The notes: a model not told the origin generated them from the letters alone. A DNA stretch of 64,000 nt from Novosphingobium sp. SG707 (GCF_012275515.1 NZ_JAAZQL010000002.1:620001-684000); one strand, 5' to 3'; shown: positions 1 to 9,656, counted from the first letter of the stretch. A program made the numbers and translations.

Positions 1-1412
1 TCGGCCTGTTCCTGATCCAGAGCCGGGGCACGGCCAAGGTTGCGGCCTTTTTCGGCCCGGTCATGCTGGTCTATTTCGCGGTGATCGCGGTCTTGGGCGT
101 GATGAGCATTCTGGAGCATCCTGGCGTGATGGCCGCGCTTTCCCCCCATTTTGCCGCCGCGATGTTCGTGGCCGATCCGATGCGCGGGTTTCTGGCGATG
201 GGTTCGGCGGTGCTGGCTGTGACGGGCGCCGAGGCGCTTTATGCCGATATGGGCCATTTTGGGCGCCCGCCGATTCGTTTGTCGTGGCTGGCCATCGTGC
301 TGCCCTCGCTGGTGCTCAATTATCTGGGGCAGGCCTCCTTGCTGGTGCGCGTGGGTGCGCCTGCTCTGGCCAGCCCGTTCTATTTCCTCGCGCCCGAATG
401 GTTCCAATGGCCCTTGCTGGGTCTGGCCAGTCTGGCCGCGATCATTGCGTCGCAGGCGGTTATCACCGGGGCTTTTTCGGTCACGCAGCAGGCGATCCAG
501 CTGGGCTTTATCCCCCGCATGTCGATCAAATACACCAGTGTGAATGCCGGGCAGATCTATATTCCCGTCATCAACTGGGCGCTGATGATCGCGGTGATCC
601 TGCTGGTGTTCGTGTTCAAGGAATCGTCCAACCTGACGGCGGCCTATGGCATCGCGGTGACGGGCGCGATGATGATCGACAATTTCCTGCTGGCGGTGAT
701 GCTGTTCGTGGTCTGGAAATGGGCCAAGTGGCTGGCGATCCCCCTGCTGGTAGTCTTTACGTTGCTCGACTTCGGCTATCTCTCGGCCAATCTGACGAAG
801 ATCCCGGATGGCGGCTGGGTGCCGCTGGTGATGGGGCTGGCGATTTTCACCCTGCTGACCACATGGTCCAAGGGACGCGCGCTGATGCGGGCCAGCATGG
901 CCGAGGGCACGATCCCCTTCGAGGTCTTTGCCAAGAGCGCCCATTCCAGCGCCCAGCGCGTGGCGGGTACGGCGATTTTCATGTCGTCGACGCGGGGCGG
1001 GGTGCCTTCGGCGTTGCTGCATAATATCAAGCACAACAAGGTCTTGCATGAGCGCGTGGTCGTGTTGACCATCGCCATTCAGGACGTGCCGGTGCTGGAG
1101 GATGGCGAGCGGATTGAGATGAAGAATTTCGGTCAGGGCTTCTATAAAATGGCGATCAAGTTCGGCTTCCTTGAGGACACCGATGTGCCCTCCGCGCTTA
1201 AAGGCGTGACGCTGGACGGCGAACCGATCGACATGATGAAGACCAGCTTCTTCCTCTCGCGCCAGACTTTGATCGCTTCGTCCAAGCCGGGCATGGCGAT
1301 CTGGCGCGAAAAGCTGTTTGCGTGGATGATGCGCAATGCGGCCTCCGCGATGGAATTCTTCCGCCTGCCCGTCAACCGCGTGGTCGAGCTGGGCAGCCAG
1401 GTCGAGATCTAA
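1..1412 (+). CDS. kup: Kup-type potassium uptake protein, 3' part
   Basis: C-terminal 469 residues or so of a KUP/HAK/KT potassium transporter, a proton-coupled K+ importer of the inner membrane. The reading frame is open to the first base of the window, so the start lies outside. The first two thirds is a run of hydrophobic segments, including the stretch around Y-G-I-A-V-T-G, a KUP family feature. The last 150 residues are a hydrophilic cytoplasmic tail with the family pattern of H-E-R-V-V-V followed by a G-F-Y-K motif. Family length is about 620-660 residues, so roughly a quarter is missing here only because of the window edge. The gene is followed at once by a GC-rich hairpin and then sodB. 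The family call is firm; transport specificity is inferred from the family. Confidence 0.93.
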   Translation, partial: GLFLIQSRGTAKVAAFFGPVMLVYFAVIAVLGVMSILEHPGVMAALSPHFAAAMFVADPMRGFLAMGSAVLAVTGAEALYADMGHFGRPPIRLSWLAIVLPSLVLNYLGQASLLVRVGAPALASPFYFLAPEWFQWPLLGLASLAAIIASQAVITGAFSVTQQAIQLGFIPRMSIKYTSVNAGQIYIPVINWALMIAVILLVFVFKESSNLTAAYGIAVTGAMMIDNFLLAVMLFVVWKWAKWLAIPLLVVFTLLDFGYLSANLTKIPDGGWVPLVMGLAIFTLLTTWSKGRALMRASMAEGTIPFEVFAKSAHSSAQRVAGTAIFMSSTRGGVPSALLHNIKHNKVLHERVVVLTIAIQDVPVLEDGERIEMKNFGQGFYKMAIKFGFLEDTDVPSALKGVTLDGEPIDMMKTSFFLSRQTLIASSKPGMAIWREKLFAWMMRNAASAMEFFRLPVNRVVELGSQVEI

Positions 1413-1418
1413 ATAAAG

Positions 1419-1445
1419 GGGCGGGAAGGGGAAACTTTCCCGTCC
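1419..1445 (+). terminator. hairpin after kup
   Basis: An 11-bp stem with two G-U pairs and a 5-nt loop begins 7 nt after the kup stop. The downstream U-rich stretch (AATTTTT) is offset by about 6 nt, so efficient intrinsic termination is uncertain. The left arm shares its first 11 bases with the hairpin after gap at 17032. Confidence 0.45.
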
Positions 1446-1546
1446 TACAGAATTTTTCGTTCTGCACGGTGGCCGATCCGCGCTTTGATGCCCATATCAC
1501 AGATCAAGCCCCGGGCCGGGGATTCGCGATAACACAGGAGAAAGTC

Positions 1547-2167
1547 ATGGCCTTCACTCTTCCCGAACTGCCCTATGCCAAGGATGCCTTTGGCACCGTC
1601 CTCTCGGCCGAAACCTTTGATTATCACCATGGCAAGCACCACAATGCCTATGTCACGCAGGCCAACGACCAGATCAAGGGCACCGATCTGGAAGGCAAGA
1701 GCCTGCTCGAAGTGATCGCGGCCGCCAAGGCTGCGGGTAACAAGAAGCTGTTCAACGCTTCGGCCCAGATCTGGAACCACACCTTCTACTGGCTGGGCCT
1801 GAGCCCGGAAAAGACCGCTCCCAGCGCTGAACTGCTGGCCAAGATCGATGCCGATCTGGGCGGGCTGGACGCGTTCAAGGCCGCGATCAAGGCGGAAAGC
1901 GCCGGCCACTTCGCCAGCGGCTGGGGCTGGCTGGTGCTCGAAGACGGCAAGCTGAAGGTGACGAGCTATCACGATGCCGACACCCCGGTGGCCTATGAAG
2001 GCGTCAAGCCGCTCTTCACGCTCGACGTCTGGGAACACGCCTATTACGTCGACTATCGCAATCTGCGTCCCAGCTATCTCGACGCGCTGCTCGACCATGT
2101 GAACTGGGCGTTCGTCGAAGCCAACCTCGACGGTGAAGGCGCTTCGCGCGCGGATCAGCAGGGTTAA
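1547..2167 (+). CDS. sodB: superoxide dismutase, Fe type
   Basis: Converts superoxide to O2 and H2O2 in the cytoplasm. 206 residues, full length for the family. Metal ligands are H27, H78, D160 and H164 (motif DVWEHAYY at 160-167). Q74, in the AQIWNH stretch just before H78, is the outer-sphere glutamine position of iron enzymes; manganese enzymes place this glutamine elsewhere, so Fe is favoured. The frame is open upstream of the ATG, but AGGAG six bases before this ATG and the family N-terminus MAFTLPELPY fix the start. It stands alone between two hairpins. Confidence 0.96.
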   Translation: MAFTLPELPYAKDAFGTVLSAETFDYHHGKHHNAYVTQANDQIKGTDLEGKSLLEVIAAAKAAGNKKLFNASAQIWNHTFYWLGLSPEKTAPSAELLAKIDADLGGLDAFKAAIKAESAGHFASGWGWLVLEDGKLKVTSYHDADTPVAYEGVKPLFTLDVWEHAYYVDYRNLRPSYLDALLDHVNWAFVEANLDGEGASRADQQG

Positions 2168-2191
2168 TCACTTCGCTTCGCGATGGATTTT

Positions 2192-2215
2192 TGCAGGGGG
2201 ACTTGTCCCCCTGCA
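2192..2215. repeat. 11-bp palindromic hairpin
   Basis: Two arms of 11 nt are perfect complements around a TT loop, about 25 nt after the sodB stop. No T-run follows on either strand. It could be an mRNA-stabilising hairpin or a small dispersed palindrome. Nothing else was seen in this part of the intergenic stretch. Confidence 0.4.
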
Positions 2216-2273
2216 CCCCCATTACTGATTTTGGAGTGGTCCTGAAGCCTCGCGCTTTGGGACCATTTTCATA

Positions 2274-2314
2274 AAAAGGCCTGAGGCGCCTTCAACCAGC
2301 GCCGCAGGCCTTTT
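2274..2314. terminator. bidirectional intrinsic terminator between sodB and yciB
   Basis: Outer 10-bp stem (arms at 2274-2283 and 2305-2314) plus an inner GGCGC/GCGCC stem. It is flanked by A-run and T-run on opposite sides, so it can terminate sodB rightward and the yciB operon leftward. Confidence 0.75.
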
Positions 2315-2402
2315 AATTTTCAATGCCGCGTCCGACACCTAACGCCGAACCCTTGGCGCCGCGCAGACATTGGCGGGAGCGCGAGGGACGAGTCCCTCGC
2401 AT

Positions 2403-3038
2403 TCAATCCTCTCTGGAATCCTCTTCCGCCCCCAGCCCATGCTTCAACAGCATCGGCATCTGGGCAAAGGTGAAGAGGAAGGACAGCGGCATGAACAGCC
2501 AGATCTTCATCGCCAGCCATGTGTCAAAATTGTGATTCGCCTGATTGTAGAAATGGCGCAGCCCCTCGTTCAGCACGGCGAGGAAGAGGAAGAACCAGCC
2601 CCAGTTGCGCGACAGCTTCATCCATCCTTCGTCGGACAGGCCCGCAAAGGCATCCTCCAGCAGGATTTTCAGCAGCGCATGGCCGCGCATCAGCCCGATC
2701 AGCAAGGCCAGCCCGCTGGCGACATAGATCGCGGTCGGCTTGATCTGCACCCATGTGGCGTCATGCAGCAGCACTGTCAGCCCGCCGAAGAACACGACGA
2801 GGCCCGAGGAGAGCCACAGCATCGGCGCGATCCGCCCCAGCCGCCATTTCGATACGATCAGCGCGACCAGCGTGGCGCCGATAAAAACCACGGTGCTCTT
2901 GGTGATGGCCACGACATCGCCGATCCCCGCCTCGCTGCCCGCCGGACGCCACGCGCGATAGGCGAGGAAAAAGGCCAGCATCGGCCCATAATCGATAAGG
3001 ATATTGAGCCAGCCTGACTTCTTCTTCGTCGCGCTCAT
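2403..3038 (-). CDS. yciB: YciB/IspZ family inner-membrane septation protein A
   Basis: 211-residue polytopic membrane protein of the YciB (intracellular septation protein A) family, which influences envelope/division machinery in enterobacteria; the biochemical role is unclear. The family features are the early D-Y-G-P-M-L-A-F-F segment, about five hydrophobic helices, the W-x-Q-I-K-P-T stretch and the N-W-G-W-F-F region. Its ATG overlaps the ftsY stop by 4 bp, so it is translationally coupled as the last gene of the leftward dapF-mtaB-ftsY-yciB unit. The terminator at 2274-2314 closes that unit. Confidence 0.93.
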   Translation of the reverse strand: MSATKKKSGWLNILIDYGPMLAFFLAYRAWRPAGSEAGIGDVVAITKSTVVFIGATLVALIVSKWRLGRIAPMLWLSSGLVVFFGGLTVLLHDATWVQIKPTAIYVASGLALLIGLMRGHALLKILLEDAFAGLSDEGWMKLSRNWGWFFLFLAVLNEGLRHFYNQANHNFDTWLAMKIWLFMPLSFLFTFAQMPMLLKHGLGAEEDSRED

Positions 3039-3964
3039 GCCGCAACCCCGGCGATCACACGGGCTACAAGGTCCGGGTCGAAGGGGCGCAGATCGTCGAT
3101 GGTTTCGCCCACGCCAATGGCATGGATCGGCAGGCCATATTGCTCGGCCGCCGCCACCAGAACGCCGCCGCGTGCGGTGCCGTCCAGCTTGGTCATCACC
3201 AGCCCGGTCACGCCCGCCACCTCGCGGAACACCTCGATCTGGGCCAAGGCGTTCTGGCCGTTGGTGGCATCCAGCACCAGCACCACGTCATGCGGCGCGG
3301 CCGGGTTCAACCGGCCCAGAACGCGGCGGATCTTGGCCAGTTCGTCCATCAATTCGCGCTTGTTCTGCAACCGGCCTGCGGTGTCGACGATCAGCGCATC
3401 GGTGCCCTTGTCGGTCGCGGCCTTCACCGCGTCGAACACCACGCTGGCCGGATCGCCGCCCTCGGGGCCCTTGACGATGGGCACGCCCAGACGATCCGCC
3501 CAGACGCCCAACTGCCCGATGGCCGCCGCGCGGAACGTATCGCCCGCCGCCAGCATCACCGCGTAATCCTGCTCCTGAAACAGATGGGCGAGCTTGGCGA
3601 TGGTCGTGGTTTTGCCGCTGCCATTGACGCCGATGACCAGCACGACATGCGGGCGCGGAAAGGCGGTCACATCCAGCGGCTTGGCCACCGGGCGCAGGAT
3701 TGCGGCGATTTCCTGGGCCACGGCCTCGCGGATCGCGGTTTCATCGACGCCATTTTCAAACCGCGTGGCGGCCAGACGCTCGCGGATGCGGGCGGCCGCG
3801 CGCGGGCCGAGGTCGGACAGGATCAGCGCATCTTCCAGATCGTCGAGCTGATCCTCGGACAGGCGCGAAGCCCCGCCCAGCAGACCGGCGATATTGCCCG
3901 TCAGGCGGTCGGTCGTCTTGGCAAAACCGCCCAGCAAACGGTCGGACCAGCTATCGGCACTCAT
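3035..3964 (-). CDS. ftsY: signal recognition particle receptor FtsY
   Basis: SRP receptor GTPase that docks ribosome-nascent chain complexes at the membrane translocon. 309 residues: a helical N domain (about 1-100), then the G domain. G1 is GVNGSGKT at 112-119, the family DTFRAAA motif is at 142-148, DTAGR at 194-198 and TKLD at 258-261. The long acidic A domain of the E. coli protein is absent, as in many alphaproteobacteria. It overlaps mtaB upstream and yciB downstream by 4 bp each. Confidence 0.97.
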   Translation of the reverse strand: MSADSWSDRLLGGFAKTTDRLTGNIAGLLGGASRLSEDQLDDLEDALILSDLGPRAAARIRERLAATRFENGVDETAIREAVAQEIAAILRPVAKPLDVTAFPRPHVVLVIGVNGSGKTTTIAKLAHLFQEQDYAVMLAAGDTFRAAAIGQLGVWADRLGVPIVKGPEGGDPASVVFDAVKAATDKGTDALIVDTAGRLQNKRELMDELAKIRRVLGRLNPAAPHDVVLVLDATNGQNALAQIEVFREVAGVTGLVMTKLDGTARGGVLVAAAEQYGLPIHAIGVGETIDDLRPFDPDLVARVIAGVAA

Positions 3965-5151
3965 GCCAGCATTCCTTCAAGCAAAAATGTGGGTGTGATG
4001 GTGATGATGGCCCCGCGCCGTGCGCCCGCAGGCGCGCGAATGGAGGCGAAATTTTCCGCATGACCTGTGCCGTCGCGTTCGACCAGAATCGTTTGAGGGC
4101 GCCCGATCAGGCTTTCCTGCCATGCCTGCCGCTGGGCCGCCACGGCTGTGCGCAGGGCGGCGGCGCGCTCCTGGACCACCTCGCGCTCCACCTGCGGCAT
4201 ACGCGCGGCGGGCGTGCCGGGGCGGGGGGAATAGGGGAAGATATGGCCATGGACGATGGCAAGTTCGACAATGACCGACAGGTTCGCCTGATGGGCGGCC
4301 TCATCCTCGGTGGGGAAACCGGCGATGATGTCGGCCCCGATCGCCATATCGGGGCGCAGAGCCTTCAACCGCGCCACCAGATCGAGCGCGTCGGCGCGGC
4401 TGTGGCGGCGCTTCATGCGTTTCAGGATCAGATCATCGCCATGTTGCAGCGAGAGGTGCAGATGAGGCATCAGCCGCGCTTCCCCGGCCAGCAGGTCGAA
4501 GAGTTCCGGGTCGATCTCCACCCCATCGACCGAGGACAGGCGCAGGCGCGCCAGTTCGGGAACCTCGCGCAGGATGGCGGAAACCAGCGCGCCCAGACGC
4601 AGTCCGAAATCCTGTCCCCAAGAGGTGAGGTCCACCCCCGTCAGCACCACTTCGCCAACCCCCCCCGCGACATGTTCGCGCACCTCGGCAATTACATCGG
4701 TCGCCAGGCGCGAACGCGAAGGCCCGCGCCCTTGCGGGATCACGCAGAAGGTGCAGGCGTGATCGCAGCCGTTCTGCACCGCGACAAAGGCCCGCGTATG
4801 GCCCGCCGAGCGCGCCGCCACCGGGGCCAGATCGGGCACATTCCACGCCCGCGCATCCAGCTTGGCCGCATTGGCGATCAAACCGTCCACCTCGGGCATG
4901 GCGGCAATCGCCTCACGCTCGATTTCGGCGGCGCAGCCCGTCACCATCAGGCGCGCGTCTGGGCGATGACGGCGCGCGCGGCGGATGGCCTGCCGCGTCT
5001 GGCGCAGCGCCTCGGCCGTCACGGCGCAGGAATTGATGACCACCAGATCGGTTTCACCCGCCAGCATCGCCTGCATCCGCTCGCTTTCGGCCAGATTCAT
5101 CCGGCAGCCCAAGGAGACGACTTCAACGCGCGAGACGACCTCAACGCTCAT
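3961..5151 (-). CDS. mtaB: tRNA t6A37 methylthiotransferase MtaB
   Basis: Radical-SAM enzyme that adds a methylthio group to N6-threonylcarbamoyladenosine at position 37 of ANN-decoding tRNAs. 396 residues. The N-terminal UPF0004 domain has cluster cysteines C16, C42 and C73. The radical-SAM cluster motif C129-x3-C133-x2-C136 follows. The frame is open farther upstream, but the ATG at 5151 overlaps the dapF stop by 4 bp and starts just before the conserved V-V-S-L-G-C-R-M-N segment. MtaB is preferred over MiaB and RimO from its short length and the SLGCRMN form; a phylogeny would settle it. Confidence 0.92.
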   Translation of the reverse strand: MSVEVVSRVEVVSLGCRMNLAESERMQAMLAGETDLVVINSCAVTAEALRQTRQAIRRARRHRPDARLMVTGCAAEIEREAIAAMPEVDGLIANAAKLDARAWNVPDLAPVAARSAGHTRAFVAVQNGCDHACTFCVIPQGRGPSRSRLATDVIAEVREHVAGGVGEVVLTGVDLTSWGQDFGLRLGALVSAILREVPELARLRLSSVDGVEIDPELFDLLAGEARLMPHLHLSLQHGDDLILKRMKRRHSRADALDLVARLKALRPDMAIGADIIAGFPTEDEAAHQANLSVIVELAIVHGHIFPYSPRPGTPAARMPQVEREVVQERAAALRTAVAAQRQAWQESLIGRPQTILVERDGTGHAENFASIRAPAGARRGAIITITPTFLLEGMLA

Positions 5152-5960
5152 GCAGGGAAATCGGAAAGCTCGAAGCTGCCGCGAAAGGCTTCGGTGGCAG
5201 GGCCGGTCATGATGATGCGGCCATCGGCATTCCACTCGATGATCAGGCGGCCGCCCGGCAGCGTGACCTCGACCCGGCGGTCCACAAGGCCCCGGCGCAT
5301 CGCACCCACCGCCGTTGCGCAGGCCCCCGTGCCGCAGGCCAGCGTAATGCCCGAGCCGCGCTCCCATACGCGCAGGCGGATGGCGCTGCGCGAGACGATG
5401 GTGGCGACATTGACGTTGATGCGCTCGGGAAACAGCGGATCATGCTCGATGATCGGGCCGATGCGGGCCAGATCGACGGCATCGGTGTCGGGGGTAAAGA
5501 AGATCACATGCGGATTGCCGACATTGACCGCCGTGGGGTCCTGCAAATCTTCCCAGCCCACCGGCATGGTCAGCGTATCCATGGCAAAGCCCAGCGGAAT
5601 CGCATCCCAGTCAAAGCGCGGCACGCCCATGTCGACGCTGATCCCCGCCTCGCTAGGCTCAGTGGTCAGGATGCCGCCCTGTGTTTCGATCCGGGCGAGG
5701 CGGCCATGCAGCAGGCCCACGGCGCGACTGGCATTGCCGCAGGCGCCGCTTTCGCTGCCGTCGGCGTTGAAAAACCGCATGCGGAAATCGGCCACATCCG
5801 ACCCGTCCAGCACGACCAGCTGGTCGCAGCCGATGCCGGTGTGGCGGTTGGCCAGCGCGGCGGCCAGCGTGGTGGTGATTTCGGGCAGGGCTTCGCTGCG
5901 CCCATCAAGGACGACGAAATCATTGCCCAGCCCGTGCATCTTGACAAAACCTATGCGCAT
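5148..5960 (-). CDS. dapF: diaminopimelate epimerase
   Basis: Interconverts LL- and meso-diaminopimelate for lysine and peptidoglycan synthesis. 270 residues, two pseudo-symmetric halves. The catalytic cysteines are C74 (in GACGN) and C209 (in ACGTGAC), and the N-terminal K-M-H-G-L-G-N-D-F signature is intact. First gene of the leftward dapF-mtaB-ftsY-yciB unit. Confidence 0.97.
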   Translation of the reverse strand: MRIGFVKMHGLGNDFVVLDGRSEALPEITTTLAAALANRHTGIGCDQLVVLDGSDVADFRMRFFNADGSESGACGNASRAVGLLHGRLARIETQGGILTTEPSEAGISVDMGVPRFDWDAIPLGFAMDTLTMPVGWEDLQDPTAVNVGNPHVIFFTPDTDAVDLARIGPIIEHDPLFPERINVNVATIVSRSAIRLRVWERGSGITLACGTGACATAVGAMRRGLVDRRVEVTLPGGRLIIEWNADGRIIMTGPATEAFRGSFELSDFPA

Positions 5961-6001
5961 GGGCCGCGCTCTATGCCTGTTGGCGTCTCAGGTCCACCCT
6001 T

Positions 6002-7699
6002 TTAGGCGGTGCGGCGCCACTCTTGCGGCATGACAGGATCGGCACTTTCGCTTTCGGGGGCGTCCGGGCGGCTGCCGGCTAGCGAAACGTCATGGGCGTG
6101 GGGTGCCAGCAGGTCACGTTCCGCCAGAAATTCGCGCGTGGCCTGGGCGGGCTGGGGCTTGCCGTAGAGATAGCCCTGACCCTTGAAGCTGCCCAGGGAT
6201 TGCAGGCTTTCGAGCAATTCGGCCGATTCGACCCCTTCGGCCGTGACCGGCAGGCCAAGGCCCTTGCCCAGCAGCGCGATGGTTTCCACAATCGTGCGGC
6301 TGTCGGAATCCTCCTGCATGGCCAATACGAAACTGCGGTCGATCTTGATCCGATCAAAGGGCAGTTTGCGCAGTTGCGCAAAGGAGGAATAGCCGGTGCC
6401 GAAATCATCGAGGCTGATCGTGATGCCCTGATTGCGCAGCGAGGTGACGAGCGCCTGCACCACGGCGATGTTCTGGTGCAGACTGGTCTCGGTGATTTCC
6501 ACCTCCAGACGCTGGGGCGGGAATTGCGCCTCGACCAGCAGCTTGAGCAGTTTTTGCGCAAACCACGGATCGCGCAATTGCAGCGGCGAGATATTGACCG
6601 AGAGCGTGAGGCGCGGGTCCCATTCGCGCGCATCGCGCAGGGCCTGACGGATCAGCGATTCGGACATGTCGGCAATGACGCCGATTTCCTCGGCAATCGG
6701 GATGAACACATCCGGCCCGATCAGGCCAAAAGTGGGCGAATGCCAGCGCGCCAGCATTTCAAAGCCCAAGACCTCGCCGGTGGCCAGATCGACCTGTTGT
6801 TCATAATAGGGCACGAATTCGCCCGCCGGAATCGCCTCGCGGATCGCCAGTTCCAGTTCGCAGCGATAGCGCAATTCGGTTTCCAGCGATTCCTCGAACC
6901 ACAGCGGGGCAGGGCGCGTCTGCTTCTTGGCATGGAACAGCGCAACCTCGGCCAGATGGAGCAGGCCATTGGCGTCGATCGGCCCATTGCCCAGCCGGTT
7001 CTGGCGGTCGCCGCTGGCCAGCCCCACGCTGGCGCTCAGCCGGTGATTTTCCAGCTTGCGGTCCATCGCGGCCAGCATGGCGTCGGCAATATGGTCCACG
7101 CGCTCGGGATGACCGGGCGCAAAGGGAATGACGCAGGCAAATTCATCGCCGCCCAGACGCGCCAGCAAGGCCTCGGGCGGCAAAAGCGCCTCGATCCGCC
7201 GCGCCGTGTCGGTCAGCAGCAGGTCGCCGCCGGCAGTGCCGATCTTGTCATTGATGACCTTGAAGTCGTTGATGTCGAGCATCACCAGCGCCGCCGTCTC
7301 GCCCCGCTCACGCAAGGAGGCCAGCAGTTGATTGGCGCGCGGGGCAAAGGAATGGCGATTGAGGCAGCCGGTCAGCGGATCGGACTGCTCCATCTGGCGG
7401 GCCAGATCCTCGGCCTGACGGCGGGCCATGACCTCGCCGTGCAGATCCTGATAACGGCGCCAGCCAAAGATGACGAGCGCGATGTTCAGCAAAAGCGCGT
7501 TGGTCAAAAGCTGATCCGGGCCAAGCCCGATGCCGCTGGCCCGCGCCCAGACCTGCGAGAGCGCCTTGCCGCCGATGGCCGCGACCATGCATGTCGCCGT
7601 CACCGCAATGGCCAGCGCGAGCATGTCATTGCGCGCGGACCGGGCGGGCCGAGCGTCTGGTTGTGAACTGGCCCGCTGGATCTTGGCAATGACGGACAT
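6002..7699 (-). CDS. membrane-bound GGDEF/EAL cyclic-di-GMP signalling protein
   Basis: 565 residues. Two predicted transmembrane helices (about 26-46 and 62-80) precede a GGDEF domain with intact GGDEF at 183-187. A C-terminal EAL domain follows. The allosteric RxxD I-site normally five residues before GGDEF is absent. The EAL signature reads EML (314-316), but the catalytic glutamate and the downstream E-I-T-E, D-D-F-G-T-G-Y and K-I-D-R-S-F motifs are kept, so phosphodiesterase activity is plausible. No periplasmic sensor domain is visible between the helices. It stands alone on the minus strand. Confidence 0.92.
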   Translation of the reverse strand: MSVIAKIQRASSQPDARPARSARNDMLALAIAVTATCMVAAIGGKALSQVWARASGIGLGPDQLLTNALLLNIALVIFGWRRYQDLHGEVMARRQAEDLARQMEQSDPLTGCLNRHSFAPRANQLLASLRERGETAALVMLDINDFKVINDKIGTAGGDLLLTDTARRIEALLPPEALLARLGGDEFACVIPFAPGHPERVDHIADAMLAAMDRKLENHRLSASVGLASGDRQNRLGNGPIDANGLLHLAEVALFHAKKQTRPAPLWFEESLETELRYRCELELAIREAIPAGEFVPYYEQQVDLATGEVLGFEMLARWHSPTFGLIGPDVFIPIAEEIGVIADMSESLIRQALRDAREWDPRLTLSVNISPLQLRDPWFAQKLLKLLVEAQFPPQRLEVEITETSLHQNIAVVQALVTSLRNQGITISLDDFGTGYSSFAQLRKLPFDRIKIDRSFVLAMQEDSDSRTIVETIALLGKGLGLPVTAEGVESAELLESLQSLGSFKGQGYLYGKPQPAQATREFLAERDLLAPHAHDVSLAGSRPDAPESESADPVMPQEWRRTA

Positions 7700-7827
7700 G
7701 GATATGGCTTGCCCCTGAAGCGCGAAATTGGATGAAAGTTAGGATCAGGTTGTGAAATTTGCGTTAATAATTGTCGCGGTGGGCCTAGGTGGGCGGTGCG
7801 GTGGCCGGGGCAAATATCTTGCACGCA

Positions 7828-7855
7828 AAGAAAAAGGCGGCCCGAAGGCCGCCTT
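7828..7855 (-). terminator. intrinsic terminator of tRNA-Pro
   Basis: 9-bp perfect stem (arms 7834-7842 and 7847-7855) with a CGAA/TTCG tetraloop. On the minus strand it is followed by TTTTTC. It lies about 30 nt beyond the 3' end of the tRNA. Confidence 0.8.
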
Positions 7856-7883
7856 ATCCTGTATCTCTCCAAAAGAGAGAAAA

Positions 7884-7960
7884 TGGTCGGGGAAAGAGGA
7901 TTCGAACCTCCGGCCCCTGCCTCCCGAAGACAGTGCTCTACCAGGCTGAGCTATTCCCCG
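7884..7960 (-). tRNA. tRNA-Pro (CGG)
   Basis: 77-nt cloverleaf on the minus strand with encoded CCA. The 7-bp acceptor stem CGGGGAA/TTCCCCG is intact, and the T loop contains TTCGAAT. The anticodon loop TTCGGGA gives anticodon CGG, reading the proline codon CCG. Confidence 0.95.
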
Positions 7961-8120
7961 ACCGGTGCGGCTCTCTAAGAGCGCCGCTGGGCAGGAGCGC
8001 GCCTATATAGGGGGGTATTCACCTTGGCAAGCGGCAAGTGGCAAGTTTTTTCAAAAACCGATGCATTTTTTCAAAAAACCGCAGAAATCCCGGCTTTTCA
8101 AAGTTTTCCACAGGCGACCG

Positions 8121-9653
8121 TTACGCCGCCAGCCCCATGCGGCCTCCGGATTGCCCTTCCGAACTCTCCCCGCTGAACCGGCCCACGGCGTTGATCAGCA
8201 CGTTGGTTTCGCCCGAGAGCGCCTGCAGCGCCGCGTTGCTTTCCTCGACCATGGCGGCGTTCTGCTGGGTCGACTGGTCAAGGATGCGGAACGTGTCGCC
8301 CACGGCCGAAAGATCCTCGGCATTGCTGTAGGCCGCATCGGCAATCGCGCCCACCGCCTGGGCGATCTGGCCGATCTGGCCGATGATGCCCTGCAGCGCC
8401 TCGCCGGTCTGCAGCACCTGCGCCACGCCTTCGGAAACCTGATGGGTGGATGTGTCGATCAATTGCTTGATGCCGTTGGCCGCATCCGCGCTGCGCTGGG
8501 CCAGAGCGCGCACTTCATTGGCGACCACGGCAAAGCCCTTGCCCGCATCGCCCGCACGCGCGGCCTCGACCCCGGCGTTCAGGGCCAGCAGATTGGTCTG
8601 AAACGCGATGCCGTCGATCAGGGTGATGATCTGGCGAATCTCCTGCGCGGATTTTTCGACCAGTTCCATCGTCGCCATGGCGCGGCTGACGACATGCTGG
8701 CCGTCATTGGCGCTTTGCTGGGCATGATCCAGCGCGGCATTGACCGAGGCGGCGTTATGCGCGGTGTTGCGCGCGGCCTCGACAAGGCGCTGCATGGTCG
8801 AACCTGCCTGTTCGACGCGGGCGGCTTGCTGCTCGGTGCGCATGGCCAGATCGTTGCTGGCGGTGCGCATTTCGGCCGATCCTGCCTGAATGACGCTCGA
8901 TGCGCGCGAGACCTGGCTGACCAGCGCGGCCAGATCGCCCACCGAACGGTTGAAGTCCTCGCGCAATTCCTCGAACTGCGGCGGGAAACGGCGGTTGAGC
9001 CGGTGGCCCAGATCGCCGCGTGCCAGCGCCTGCATCGCGGTGCCGATTTCCTCGACCACCTCGCGCCGCTCGGCTTCGGCGCTTTCGCGCTCGCGCTCGG
9101 CGGCAAGGGTGACGCGTTCCTTTTCCTCCTGCGCGGCCTCCTGCTGGATCATCACCTGCGACAATTTATGCACAAGCGCGATCAGCACCCCGGTTTCCAC
9201 CAGCAGGATCACCGCATGGAGCACCACGCGAAAGAGATCGCCCGTCGCGCCAAACACCAGCGAAGGCGCGATATAGCTGAGCAGCAGATGGTGGAGCGCG
9301 GTGACCACCGTGGCAGCGACAATCGGGCGCCAGTCGACCAGCATGGGCAGCATGGCGATCAGCGCAAAGAAGGTCATGTGCAGATCGACCTGCCATGTGG
9401 CGTCGCTCCATTGATAGAGCAGCACCGCGCTGAACAGGGGCAGCGTGGCGCCGATCGCGATGCGCGCCACGCCGTCATCCTTGCCCGCCATCATCAGCAG
9501 CGTCGGCACCGCAACCAGCGCCAGCGCCAGCAGCACCGGGGCAAAGCCCGAACCGGCGATCATGCTGCCGATCAGCACCAGAATAGTGATGAGCCAGCAT
9601 ACGCCGACAAGGGCCTTCATCCCCAGATGACGCAGATTGACGATTTCCTTCAT
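8121..9653 (-). CDS. methyl-accepting chemotaxis protein without periplasmic sensor domain
   Basis: 510 residues. The first ~190 residues are several hydrophobic helices with only short connecting loops. A charged coiled-coil/HAMP-like linker (about 190-260) follows, then a cytoplasmic MCP signalling domain with the hairpin-tip stretch around residue 360 (F-Q-T-N-L-L-A-L-N-A). It should relay to CheA/CheW. With no large extracytoplasmic loop, the membrane region itself may sense membrane or redox state; this is inference. No che genes are nearby. Confidence 0.93.
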   Translation of the reverse strand: MKEIVNLRHLGMKALVGVCWLITILVLIGSMIAGSGFAPVLLALALVAVPTLLMMAGKDDGVARIAIGATLPLFSAVLLYQWSDATWQVDLHMTFFALIAMLPMLVDWRPIVAATVVTALHHLLLSYIAPSLVFGATGDLFRVVLHAVILLVETGVLIALVHKLSQVMIQQEAAQEEKERVTLAAERERESAEAERREVVEEIGTAMQALARGDLGHRLNRRFPPQFEELREDFNRSVGDLAALVSQVSRASSVIQAGSAEMRTASNDLAMRTEQQAARVEQAGSTMQRLVEAARNTAHNAASVNAALDHAQQSANDGQHVVSRAMATMELVEKSAQEIRQIITLIDGIAFQTNLLALNAGVEAARAGDAGKGFAVVANEVRALAQRSADAANGIKQLIDTSTHQVSEGVAQVLQTGEALQGIIGQIGQIAQAVGAIADAAYSNAEDLSAVGDTFRILDQSTQQNAAMVEESNAALQALSGETNVLINAVGRFSGESSEGQSGGRMGLAA

Positions 9654-9656
9654 GGT

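Noticed and set aside
3700-6033. Plus-strand frame of 777 codons opposite ftsY, mtaB and dapF
   Set aside because: Crosses three gene boundaries of real minus-strand genes; low-complexity composition.
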